Of a stretch of 40,727 bases of DNA, positions 28,482-36,175 are shown piece after piece. The DNA comes from Bordetella parapertussis (lineage in GTDB: Bacteria > Pseudomonadota > Gammaproteobacteria > Burkholderiales > Burkholderiaceae_B): the NCBI GenBank assembly GCA_945883615.1, contig CAMCYB010000013.1, positions 1 through 40,727 on the forward strand, written 5' to 3'. The first letter of the stretch is position 1. The number at the start of each line of letters is the position of its first letter. The position numbers and the translations under genes are program-made. Below the pieces are notes generated by a model. It did not search any database. It had not been told where the DNA came from and saw nothing but the letters and a program-made list of their open reading frames with translations.

Positions 28482-29471
28482 TTAAAGTCGAATATTCAGG
28501 CGGTGTGAAATTTCGCCAACAATACCACGACGGAACGCCAACACACAGATCACAAAAATAGCACCAGTGGCGATTGTGCTCCACCCGCCCAAGTCAGCAA
28601 GGTAGTTTTGTAAGTTGATAATGATGGCTGCACCTAAAACAGGGCCCCAAAGGGTACCAATGCCGCCTAGAATCGTCATTAAAACAGCTTCACCTGACAT
28701 TTGCCAGAATACATCTGTTAATGAGGCTAACTGTAAAACTAAACTTTTAAGACCACCGCCTAAGCCTGCCAGGCCCGCTGAAATAGTGAAAGCCATTAAT
28801 TTATAGCGATCAACGTCGTAGCCTAAAGAAATGGCGCGAGGTTCATTTTCACGAATAGATTTGAGCACTTGGCCAAAGGGTGACTGAACAACGCGTTGAA
28901 TTAACAAAAACGCCAAGATAAAAACGCCCAAAGCAAACCAGTACATATGCGACGAGTTTGATAAATTAATCAAACCTAAAAAATAGCCACGTGGTACGCC
29001 TTGAATACCGTCTTCACCGTTGGTAAATGGAACCTGTGTTGCAATGAAGTAAACAACCTGTGCTAAAGCTAAAGTGATCATGGCAAAATAAATGCCCTGG
29101 CGACGAATAGCAAGCGAACCAAAAACATAACCCATGGCGGTCGAAACTATAACCCCTAAAAGTAGGCCGATCTCTGGGGTAACACCCCATTCTTTCATAG
29201 CGTAGGCGGTGACATAAGCCGAAGCGCCAAAAAATGCCGCATGACCAAACGATAACAAACCTGAATAACCCAATAACAAATTGACTGACGCGGCAAAAAT
29301 AGCAAAACAAAACACTTTCATCATGAATAAATCATAGATTGCGTTTTGAAAAGGCAAAAGGGCAAGTAAAACAAAAACGATTAATGTGACAGTGTTGATC
29401 ACCGTGGTGTTCACCACATTGGTCTTGCCAACAGCGCCTTGCGCAGATGATTGTGTTGTTGATGTGTTCAT
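28482..29471 (-). CDS. livM: Branched-chain amino acid-type ABC permease, LivM family
   Basis: A 329-residue integral membrane permease with 8-10 hydrophobic segments and the LivM signature NLLLGYSGLLSFGHAAFFG near residues 63-81. It pairs with LivH as the membrane channel of a HAAT-family importer; the coupling-loop region is SIRENEPRAISLGYDVDRYK. ATG 29471 is chosen over an upstream in-frame start at 29531 that would run back into livH; AAAGG lies upstream, overlapping the livH stop. Last gene of the five-gene transporter operon, 13 bp after livH. Confidence 0.9.
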   Translation of the reverse strand: MNTSTTQSSAQGAVGKTNVVNTTVINTVTLIVFVLLALLPFQNAIYDLFMMKVFCFAIFAASVNLLLGYSGLLSFGHAAFFGASAYVTAYAMKEWGVTPEIGLLLGVIVSTAMGYVFGSLAIRRQGIYFAMITLALAQVVYFIATQVPFTNGEDGIQGVPRGYFLGLINLSNSSHMYWFALGVFILAFLLIQRVVQSPFGQVLKSIRENEPRAISLGYDVDRYKLMAFTISAGLAGLGGGLKSLVLQLASLTDVFWQMSGEAVLMTILGGIGTLWGPVLGAAIIINLQNYLADLGGWSTIATGAIFVICVLAFRRGIVGEISHRLNIRL

Positions 29472-29484
29472 GATGAATTGACCT

Positions 29485-30399
29485 TTAACGAACTTTGCCA
29501 AACAAACCGGCTGGTTTGAGCAAAAGCACAATAATCATGATGATGAAAATTGAGACGGAAGAAGCTTGTGGATAAAACACTTTTGTTAACCCCTCAATTA
29601 CACCTAAACCAAGGCCTGTCAAAATTGAACCTGATATCGAACCCATGCCGCCAATAACGACCACCGCAAACACAACAATAATAAGATCTGATCCCATAAT
29701 GGCGGTCACTTGATAAATCGGTGCGGCGAGCACGCCAGCAAACGCAGCGAGGGCACACCCTGCACCGTACGTCAGGGTAATAATCAGGGGGACATTAACG
29801 CCCAACGCTTGCAATAATCTTGGGTTTTCTGTGCCAGCGCGAAGCAAACTACCCAAATTAGTACGCTCGATAAAGTACCACGTTGCAAAACATGCAGCCA
29901 GGGCCATACCAACAACCCATAAGCGATACCAAGGAATAAATAATTCACTGACGCGCATACCGCCGCGTAAGAGATCTGGAACGGGGTAGCTATTACCTAA
30001 AACGCCAAACCAATGGCGAAATAAGCCTTCCGTAACCAATGCCAGACCAAATGTAAGAAGTAAGCCGTACAAATGATCAAGGTGGTAGAGGCGTTTAAGC
30101 ATGGTTTTTTCAATCACAATGCTAAACAAACCCACTATTAACGGTGCGACAACAAGTGCTAACCAATAGGGTAATTGCAAGTCAGGCATACCTACCCAAC
30201 CACCCACTTGGGTGAGGCCAATCCAAGCCACCATGGCGCCCAACATATAAAGGGCGCCATGGGTAAAGTTGATCACGTTGAGCAACCCGAATATGACCGC
30301 TAAGCCTAAGCTTAAGAGCGCATAGAAAGAGCCATTGATCAAACCAATCAATAACTGTGAAACTAGCGCCTGCGGAGATACGCCGAACAACTCAAACAT
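29485..30399 (-). CDS. livH: Branched-chain amino acid-type ABC permease, LivH family
   Basis: A 304-residue permease with about eight membrane segments and family motifs: LLIGLINGSFYALLSLGLAV, NFTHGALYMLGAM, RAGTENPRLLQALGVNV (coupling helix) and VVIGGMGSISGSILTGLGLG. A GAGGAATAATC ribosome site precedes ATG 30399. It is 29 bp downstream of the substrate-binding protein gene and forms the heterodimeric channel with LivM. The transported compound is not determinable from the permease. Confidence 0.92.
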   Translation of the reverse strand: MFELFGVSPQALVSQLLIGLINGSFYALLSLGLAVIFGLLNVINFTHGALYMLGAMVAWIGLTQVGGWVGMPDLQLPYWLALVVAPLIVGLFSIVIEKTMLKRLYHLDHLYGLLLTFGLALVTEGLFRHWFGVLGNSYPVPDLLRGGMRVSELFIPWYRLWVVGMALAACFATWYFIERTNLGSLLRAGTENPRLLQALGVNVPLIITLTYGAGCALAAFAGVLAAPIYQVTAIMGSDLIIVVFAVVVIGGMGSISGSILTGLGLGVIEGLTKVFYPQASSVSIFIIMIIVLLLKPAGLFGKVR

Positions 30400-30428
30400 G
30401 ATTATTCCTCAAATAAAAAACAAGTCAA

Positions 30429-31652
30429 TTAAGACTTCACACCGGTTACAAGACTGCACTTTGACTGCGACAGAGGCTGTGTGGCTTCTTTTGCAGGAAT
30501 GACTTGTAAAACAGACGCGACGTCATTTTTATTTTTCGACTCTTTAGGGGTTTTAACTTTAAGCAGATACATGTCATGCTCAAACTTACCATCAGCGCGA
30601 ATCACACCTTTAAACAAACCGTCATCAATTGGGGTTGATTTAAGTTGCTTCATGACCGCATCTGAATTGTCAGTACCCGCTGTTTTAATGGCTTGCAAGT
30701 AGTTCATGGTTGCAGAGTAGACACCCGCTTGAACTGAAGTGGGTGCATCACCATTAAATCTTTTCATAAAGCGGTCAGAAAACTTGCGATTTGCGTCTGA
30801 GAAGTCCCAGTACCAACCCACTGTAAAGTTCATACCAGACGTGTCTTTCAAGCCCAAAGCTTTAATGTCGCTGATAAACATAAGTAAGGGTACGATGGTT
30901 TGCTTCGAACCCACGATGCCTAACTCAGCCGCTTGCTTAATTGAACCAATTGTGTCGCCACCTGCATTAGCTAAAGCAATGACCTCAGCTTTTGATGACT
31001 GAGCTTGTGCCAAATAAGAAGCAAAGTCTGTGGTTTTGATGGGGTGCAAGACGCTACCTAACACTTTACCGCCGCCAGCTTCAACGACCACCGATGCGTC
31101 TCGTTGTAAGGTGTGACCAAACGCATAATCTGCAGTTAAGAAATACCAGGTTTTTTTACCTGTTGCCATCACGCCAGCAGCTGTGCCGTGTGCTAGAGCG
31201 TAGGTGTCATAAACATAATGAATGGTATAAGCATTGCAACGCTCGTTGGTAATAGGCAAAGATGCAGCGCCCGTCACGATGGCAATACGTTTGAGTTGGT
31301 CCGCGACTTCCATTGCGGCCAAAGCTGACGCCGTTGAAACATTACCTATAATCATGTCAACGTTGTCACGCTCAAACATTTCGCGTGCTTTAGAAGCAGA
31401 TAAGTCAGCTTTTGATTGGTGGTCAGCTGAGATGACTTTAATAGGCTTACCTAAAACGGTACCGCCAAAATCTTCAACAGCCATTTGAGCCGCTAAAACA
31501 GCACCAGGACCTTCAATGACTGAAAAAATACCTGACAAGTCGGTTAAAACACCGATATTGACCGAGTCGTTACTAAGGCCTTGAGCTGAGGCAACACCAA
31601 CGCTTGCAAATAAGGCGCCAGCAATAAGTTTAGAGAGATAACGCTGTTTCAT
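30429..31652 (-). CDS. Periplasmic substrate-binding protein (Peripla_BP_6 type)
   Basis: A 407-residue exported type I periplasmic binding protein. Residues 1-23 are a signal peptide with cleavage expected after VASA; there is no lipobox cysteine. The mature part starts with VNIGVLTDLSGIFSVIEGPG, followed by AAQMAVEDFGG and GNVSTASALAAMEVADQLK, typical of HAAT-family binding proteins. Two cysteines, in NERCNAY and near the C-terminus (SKCSLV), could form a disulfide. A GGAG site precedes ATG 31652. It sits between livF and livH. The relatives of this subgroup are often not leucine binders, and the neighbouring CoA-ligase operon suggests a carboxylic acid or other ligand, which is inference. 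Confidence 0.9.
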   Translation of the reverse strand: MKQRYLSKLIAGALFASVGVASAQGLSNDSVNIGVLTDLSGIFSVIEGPGAVLAAQMAVEDFGGTVLGKPIKVISADHQSKADLSASKAREMFERDNVDMIIGNVSTASALAAMEVADQLKRIAIVTGAASLPITNERCNAYTIHYVYDTYALAHGTAAGVMATGKKTWYFLTADYAFGHTLQRDASVVVEAGGGKVLGSVLHPIKTTDFASYLAQAQSSKAEVIALANAGGDTIGSIKQAAELGIVGSKQTIVPLLMFISDIKALGLKDTSGMNFTVGWYWDFSDANRKFSDRFMKRFNGDAPTSVQAGVYSATMNYLQAIKTAGTDNSDAVMKQLKSTPIDDGLFKGVIRADGKFEHDMYLLKVKTPKESKNKNDVASVLQVIPAKEATQPLSQSKCSLVTGVKS

Positions 31653-31699
31653 CTTTTAGTCTCCAGAAATAACGGCATAGCCGCAAATTTTAAAAATTG

Positions 31700-32410
31700 T
31701 TAAACACCAAGAAGGGTTTCTAAAGTTTTGCGGTTTTCTTCGAGCCGCTCTTTTTCAACCATTTTGACGACTTCGCCATGTTCGATGACATAGTTTCGGT
31801 CAGCCAATTTTGAAGCAAATCTAAAGTTTTGTTCAACCAACACAATAGTAAAACCGCGTTCACGCAATGTGCGTACGATTTCACCTAACTTTTGAACAAT
31901 GACGGGTGCTAAGCCTTCGGTGATTTCATCAAGCAAAAGCAAGTTTGCACCGGTTCGTAAAATTCGTGCGATGGAAAGCATTTGTTGCTCGCCACCTGAA
32001 AGACGCCCGCCTGGGCTTGAGCGGCGTTCTTTTAAATTGGGAAACATCTCATAAATTTCTTCAACTGACAAGCCTGTTCCTTGCCCCACTTCCGGGGGCA
32101 ACATTAAGTTCTGCTCACACGATAGACTTGCAAAAATACCGCGCTCTTCGGGGCAATAACCAATGCCGAGCCGTGCAATTTCGTGAGTTGGCTTGCCAAT
32201 TACTTCAACGCCGTTGACTTTAATTGAGCCTTCTGCACGGCCAATCAAACCCAAAATTGAACGAAGTGTGCTGGTGCGGCCCGCACCATTTCGACCGAGC
32301 AGGCAAACAACTTCACCACGGTGAACCGTTAAATCAATGCCATGTAAGACATGAGACTCACCGTACCATGCGTTGAGGTCTTTGATTTCGAGTGCGATAG
32401 TGGCAGACAT
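31700..32410 (-). CDS. livF: ABC transporter ATP-binding protein, LivF family
   Basis: A 236-residue cytosolic ATPase of the HAAT transporter. Walker A reads GRNGAGRTS (39-47) with Arg45 in place of the usual invariant lysine (codon CGC at 32278-32276). The Q-loop region CPEERGIFASLS, signature LSGGEQQMLSIARIL, Walker B LLLLDEITEGL (Ile in place of the usual Pro) and the His-switch position VLVEQNF follow. ATG 32410 is chosen over an in-frame TTG at 32428. The gene follows livG after an 88-bp gap containing a repeat and precedes the binding-protein gene by 47 bp. Confidence 0.9.
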   Translation of the reverse strand: MSATIALEIKDLNAWYGESHVLHGIDLTVHRGEVVCLLGRNGAGRTSTLRSILGLIGRAEGSIKVNGVEVIGKPTHEIARLGIGYCPEERGIFASLSCEQNLMLPPEVGQGTGLSVEEIYEMFPNLKERRSSPGGRLSGGEQQMLSIARILRTGANLLLLDEITEGLAPVIVQKLGEIVRTLRERGFTIVLVEQNFRFASKLADRNYVIEHGEVVKMVEKERLEENRKTLETLLGV

Positions 32411-32441
32411 TAAGCGTAAATTACCCAATAGTTATGAACAA

Positions 32442-32489
32442 TTCATTCAATTAAATGCATGAGCATTGTGAATGAATGTTGTGAATGAA
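32442..32489. repeat. Inverted and direct repeats between livG and livF
   Basis: TTCATTCA (32442-32449) is inverted relative to TGAATGAA (32469-32476), and TTGTGAATGAA occurs twice 13 bp apart (32466-32476, 32479-32489). The elements can fold into alternative stems in the mRNA between the two ATPase genes. Weakly stable A/U pairing; no T-run. Confidence 0.6.
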
Positions 32490-32498
32490 CAGTGTAAA

Positions 32499-33275
32499 TT
32501 AATGGCCGGCTAACTCAGTATCGGCAGAACCCATGTAAGCTTCCATGACTTGGGGGTTACTAGAGACTGTTTCATAATTGCCTTCAGCAATGATCTCACC
32601 CCGTTGCAAGACCGAAATCGTGTCAGCAATATTGGAAACTACTTTCATGTTGTGTTCCACCATAATAATGGTGCGACCAGCCGACACCTTGCGAATCAGT
32701 TCAGCCACGCGCTCAACGTCTTCATGACCCATGCCTTGGGTTGGTTCGTCAAGCAACATAACCTCTGGATTCATGGCAACTGTCGTGGCTATTTCTAGCG
32801 CTCGCTTTCGACCATAAGGTAAATTGACAGCAGTTTCTTCCGCATAATCAACAAGACCCACTTGTTCAAGTGCATCAAGCGCGCGCTCATTTAAAACATT
32901 TAAAGAGGCGTCACTTTTCCAAAAATGAAAAGAGGTGCCTAATTGTCTTTGCAAACCAATGCGTACATTTTCTAGCACTGACATATGTGGGAAAACAGCT
33001 GAAATTTGAAATGATCGCACAACACCCTCACGTGCAATCTGTGAGGGATTTTGACTGGTAATGTCAACCCCATTAAACAGTATTTGACCCTTAGTGGGGG
33101 TCAAAAACTTGGTGATCAAATTAAAGCACGTGCTTTTACCCGCACCATTGGGACCAATGATGGCATGAATGGTGTGGCGCTTCACTTTTAAATTGACGTC
33201 ATTTACCGCAACAAAACCCAAAAACTCTTTGGTTAATTGACGCGTTTCAATGACATGTTCAGAGGAGTTTTTCAT
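32499..33275 (-). CDS. livG: ABC transporter ATP-binding protein, LivG family
   Basis: A 258-residue cytosolic ATPase. Walker A is intact (GPNGAGKST, 41-49), followed by GVVRSFQISAVFPHMSVLENV, signature LPYGRKRALEIA, Walker B VMLLDEPTQGM and the switch histidine in IIMVEHNM. The C-terminal VSSNPQVMEAYMG is the usual LivG tail. It is the first gene of the transporter operon and pairs with LivF, whose Walker A is altered, so this subunit may carry the intact ATP site lysine of the heterodimer. No ribosome site is visible before ATG 33275. Confidence 0.92.
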   Translation of the reverse strand: MKNSSEHVIETRQLTKEFLGFVAVNDVNLKVKRHTIHAIIGPNGAGKSTCFNLITKFLTPTKGQILFNGVDITSQNPSQIAREGVVRSFQISAVFPHMSVLENVRIGLQRQLGTSFHFWKSDASLNVLNERALDALEQVGLVDYAEETAVNLPYGRKRALEIATTVAMNPEVMLLDEPTQGMGHEDVERVAELIRKVSAGRTIIMVEHNMKVVSNIADTISVLQRGEIIAEGNYETVSSNPQVMEAYMGSADTELAGH

Positions 33276-33323
33276 AGGAGAGTTTATAACCCACTAAACA
33301 TTTGTTTTCAACTATTTATTTAA

Positions 33324-33392
33324 AGTGTTTACCCTAATCTTGTAACTTGATTTTGCATTAAATCAGGCAACAAGATTAGAACTTTAAACACT
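33324..33392. repeat. Long imperfect hairpin upstream of livG
   Basis: AGTGTTTA (33324-33331) and TAATCTTGT (33335-33343) pair with TAAACACT (33385-33392) and ACAAGATTA (33370-33378); an inner pair TGATTT (33348-33353) with AAATCA (33360-33365) closes the top. The 69-bp structure is interrupted by small internal loops. It lies 49 bp before livG in the 268-bp gap after the acyl-CoA operon; the rest of this gap is A/T-rich with a short direct repeat near 33500 and no other feature I can name. Confidence 0.75.
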
Positions 33393-33543
33393 GCCTTTAA
33401 CACTGAAGTAGGCCGATCATTAGGCTGCGCAAATAAGCGTTCTCAAATTTGCCACGGTTAATCGCAAAAGGTTATTAATTAATTGCTAAATATTATTTAA
33501 TAATCACTAAATAATCACTAACTTATTACATAAAAGTTGCCAA

Positions 33544-35331
33544 TTAAACCCCACCTGTTTCGATACCTTGCCGACCTGCCGTAATCGCGGCAACCAAACC
33601 TAAAGAGGGAAGCAAGACATGTTGACCGTAGAAATACGCACTGGCTTTTTTTTGCAAACCAAAAGACGTCTTGTTATCTGTTTCATGGCAAATTAAGGCT
33701 GCACGTGCCATCATCCAACCGCCTAATACATGGCCGGCGAGCATAAGTAGCGGTACTGAACCAAAATAAGCCGCCGGTGCATCAGTTTTACCCTGGCTCA
33801 GCATGTAGTCAAAGCATACTTTTAATGCATCATGACCCGCCTTGAGGTTTGAACCTAAAACTCTTAAATCGCTATCTTGAGTTTGATCAAGCGAGGCGAC
33901 GGTGGTGGCCATATCATTTAATAAAATGTGGGCGCATGCACCTTGGTCGCGTAACAACTTGCGCCCCAATAAATCGTTGGCTTGTATTGCGGTGGTGCCT
34001 TCGTAAATGGTCGTGATGCGGGCATCGCGAAGTAATTGTGCGGCGCCAGTCTCTTCAACATAACCCATGCCGCCATGCACTTGTACCCCGTTTGAGGCAA
34101 TATCAACAGACAGTTCAGTACACCACCCTTTTATAATCGGAATGAGAAAGTCAGCTCTCAATTGAGCCGCTTGTGCAAGCGTTAAGTCAGGTGACCGTGC
34201 GGCGATATCAAGTTGCGCCGCAGCTTCATAAGCCAGCGCTCGCATGGCTTGAATGCGTGAACTCATTGATGCCAAGATACGTCTGACATCGGGGTGATAA
34301 GCAATTGGAGCATGTGCAGCGTTACCATCTGGGGGTGTCAGTAACGTTTTGCCCTGTACTCGATCATATGCATACCAGTTGGCTTGCTGCAAGGCCCGTT
34401 CAGACACTGCAATACCTTGTAAGCCTACGTTTAAGCGTGCATGGTTCATCATGGTGAACATGTATTCTAGGCCTCGGTTTGGCTCACCCACCAAATAGCC
34501 GACTGCACCGCCTTGGTCACCATAACTCATAACCGCTGTGGGGCTACCATGAATACCCAGTTTGTGTTCAAGTGAAATGCACTGAACGTCGTTGCGCTGC
34601 CCAATTGAGCCATCGGCGTGAACTAAAAATTTAGGCACAATAAAAAGCGAAATACCTTTTACGCCAGCTGGTGCTCCCGGTATGCGCGCTAAAACGAGAT
34701 GAATAATGTTTTCAGTGAGGTCATGCTCACCGTAGGTAATATAAATTTTGATACCACTCAAAAGATAATAGTCGTCTTTTGGTTCGGCTTTGGTCGTGAC
34801 AGCCGCCAAATCAGAGCCCGCTTGTGACTCTGTTAGGTTCATGGTGCCAGCCCATTCACCTGAAATGAGTTTGCTTAGATAGATCTTTTTTTGTGCTGCT
34901 GAACCATGGTGCTCAATGGCATGAATCGCACCGGCCGTCAGCATCGGACACAAAGCAAAAGACATGCTGGCGCTGTGCCACATTTCATTGGTGGCGGTTG
35001 CCAACACTTCAGGCAAACCTTGCCCATCATGTTCAATGTTGCCGGCCAAGCTATTCCAGCCTGCTGCCACGTATTGTTGATAAGCTTCTTTAAAACCAGG
35101 TGATGTTTTAACCAGATTGCCAGGCAAAAGCGTGGCGCCATGTTCATCACTCACGCTGTTTAAGGGCGAAATTACACCCGAAGCAAATTTGCCTGCTTCT
35201 TCAATAATCGCTTCAACCAAGTCTTCAGAGAATTCCTCATAACCAGGCAACTGACGAATGGCTTGGGCATCAATCAGTTGCTCAAGAACAAAACGCATAT
35301 CATCTTGTGGGGCAATGTACTCAACGGGCAT
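33544..35331 (-). CDS. Acyl-CoA dehydrogenase, large (DmdC-like) class
   Basis: A 595-residue FAD enzyme that would form an alpha,beta double bond in an acyl-CoA. It belongs to the long class with an extra N-terminal segment (MPVEYIAPQDDMRFVLEQL) and C-terminal domain, which includes 3-methylmercaptopropionyl-CoA dehydrogenase DmdC but also general short- and medium-chain enzymes. Seen: MNLTESQAGSDLAAV (164-178, FAD loop), EHKLGIHGSPTAVM, VHGGMGYVEE and the catalytic Glu444 in IYEGTTAIQ. An AGGA site lies 10 nt before ATG 35331, 5 bp after the crotonase gene. It is the last gene of the three-gene operon. Confidence 0.92.
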   Translation of the reverse strand: MPVEYIAPQDDMRFVLEQLIDAQAIRQLPGYEEFSEDLVEAIIEEAGKFASGVISPLNSVSDEHGATLLPGNLVKTSPGFKEAYQQYVAAGWNSLAGNIEHDGQGLPEVLATATNEMWHSASMSFALCPMLTAGAIHAIEHHGSAAQKKIYLSKLISGEWAGTMNLTESQAGSDLAAVTTKAEPKDDYYLLSGIKIYITYGEHDLTENIIHLVLARIPGAPAGVKGISLFIVPKFLVHADGSIGQRNDVQCISLEHKLGIHGSPTAVMSYGDQGGAVGYLVGEPNRGLEYMFTMMNHARLNVGLQGIAVSERALQQANWYAYDRVQGKTLLTPPDGNAAHAPIAYHPDVRRILASMSSRIQAMRALAYEAAAQLDIAARSPDLTLAQAAQLRADFLIPIIKGWCTELSVDIASNGVQVHGGMGYVEETGAAQLLRDARITTIYEGTTAIQANDLLGRKLLRDQGACAHILLNDMATTVASLDQTQDSDLRVLGSNLKAGHDALKVCFDYMLSQGKTDAPAAYFGSVPLLMLAGHVLGGWMMARAALICHETDNKTSFGLQKKASAYFYGQHVLLPSLGLVAAITAGRQGIETGGV

Positions 35332-35336
35332 GGTGA

Positions 35337-36125
35337 TTATTCCTGATTTTTAAAAGCCCAATTGGGCGGGCGTTTATCAATAAAAGCTTGAATGCCCTCG
35401 AGCGCATCAGGGTCCATCATGTTGCACGCCATGGTTTGGCTGGCTAACTCGTATGCATTTTCAAGTGACGTTTCAAGCTGTTTATAGAATAACTGCTTAC
35501 CCAGCATAACGGCTGCTGGGGGTTTAGATAAAATCTTTTTGGCAAGCGCTAAGGTGGTTTGCTCGAGCTCTTGCGGCTCGACGACTTCATTCACCAAGCC
35601 ATAAGACATGGCTGTGTGTGCATCAATAAAGTCGCCTGTTAACAGCAGTTGCATGGCACGCTTACGCGACAAATTGCGTGAAAGAGCCACAGCAGGTGTT
35701 GAACAAAACAACCCTAACGTCACGCCTGAAACAGCAAACTTTGCAGATGTTGCCGCAACGGCTAGATCACACATGGCAACCAATTGACAGCCTGCAGCGG
35801 TCGCTGTGCCATGTACTTGAGCAATAACGGGTTGTCGCAGTTTTTGTAAGCTCAGCATAACTTGACTACACGTTGTGAAAAGTTTTTGGTAATACTCAGT
35901 TGAAGGTTCTGCGCGCATTTCTTTTAAATCGTGACCGGCACAAAATGCGCGACCATTGGCAGCAATGATGACAACGCGTGCAGTTTGATCATGTGTGAGC
36001 TGCTCAAACTCAGCTTGCAACGCAGACAACATTTCTTCAGACAGCGCGTTGAAGGCATCGGGCCTGTTCAAGGTCAGCATGACAACACCTGCTGTGGGGC
36101 TGCTTCTCAATATAAGTGTAGACAT
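35337..36125 (-). CDS. Crotonase-fold protein (enoyl-CoA hydratase-like, ECHDC3-like)
   Basis: A 262-residue crotonase-superfamily protein. The CoA and oxyanion-hole region FCAGHDLKEM (61-70) and GTATAAGCQLVAMCD (106-120) are present. However, the two acids used by canonical enoyl-CoA hydratase (Glu144 and Glu164 in rat) align with Gln114 (AGCQL) and Gly134 (VSGVTLG), so a standard hydratase mechanism is not supported. It may be an isomerase, hydrolase or a non-catalytic member. ATG 36125 is chosen because GAGGA sits about 9 nt upstream; an in-frame extension to 36149 would cover that site. It lies between the ligase (50 bp upstream) and the dehydrogenase (5 bp downstream). Confidence 0.88.
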   Translation of the reverse strand: MSTLILRSSPTAGVVMLTLNRPDAFNALSEEMLSALQAEFEQLTHDQTARVVIIAANGRAFCAGHDLKEMRAEPSTEYYQKLFTTCSQVMLSLQKLRQPVIAQVHGTATAAGCQLVAMCDLAVAATSAKFAVSGVTLGLFCSTPAVALSRNLSRKRAMQLLLTGDFIDAHTAMSYGLVNEVVEPQELEQTTLALAKKILSKPPAAVMLGKQLFYKQLETSLENAYELASQTMACNMMDPDALEGIQAFIDKRPPNWAFKNQE

Positions 36126-36175
36126 TAACTTTTTCCTCGTTCGGATCAAAAAATTAAATGCTGATTTGTGAAAAT

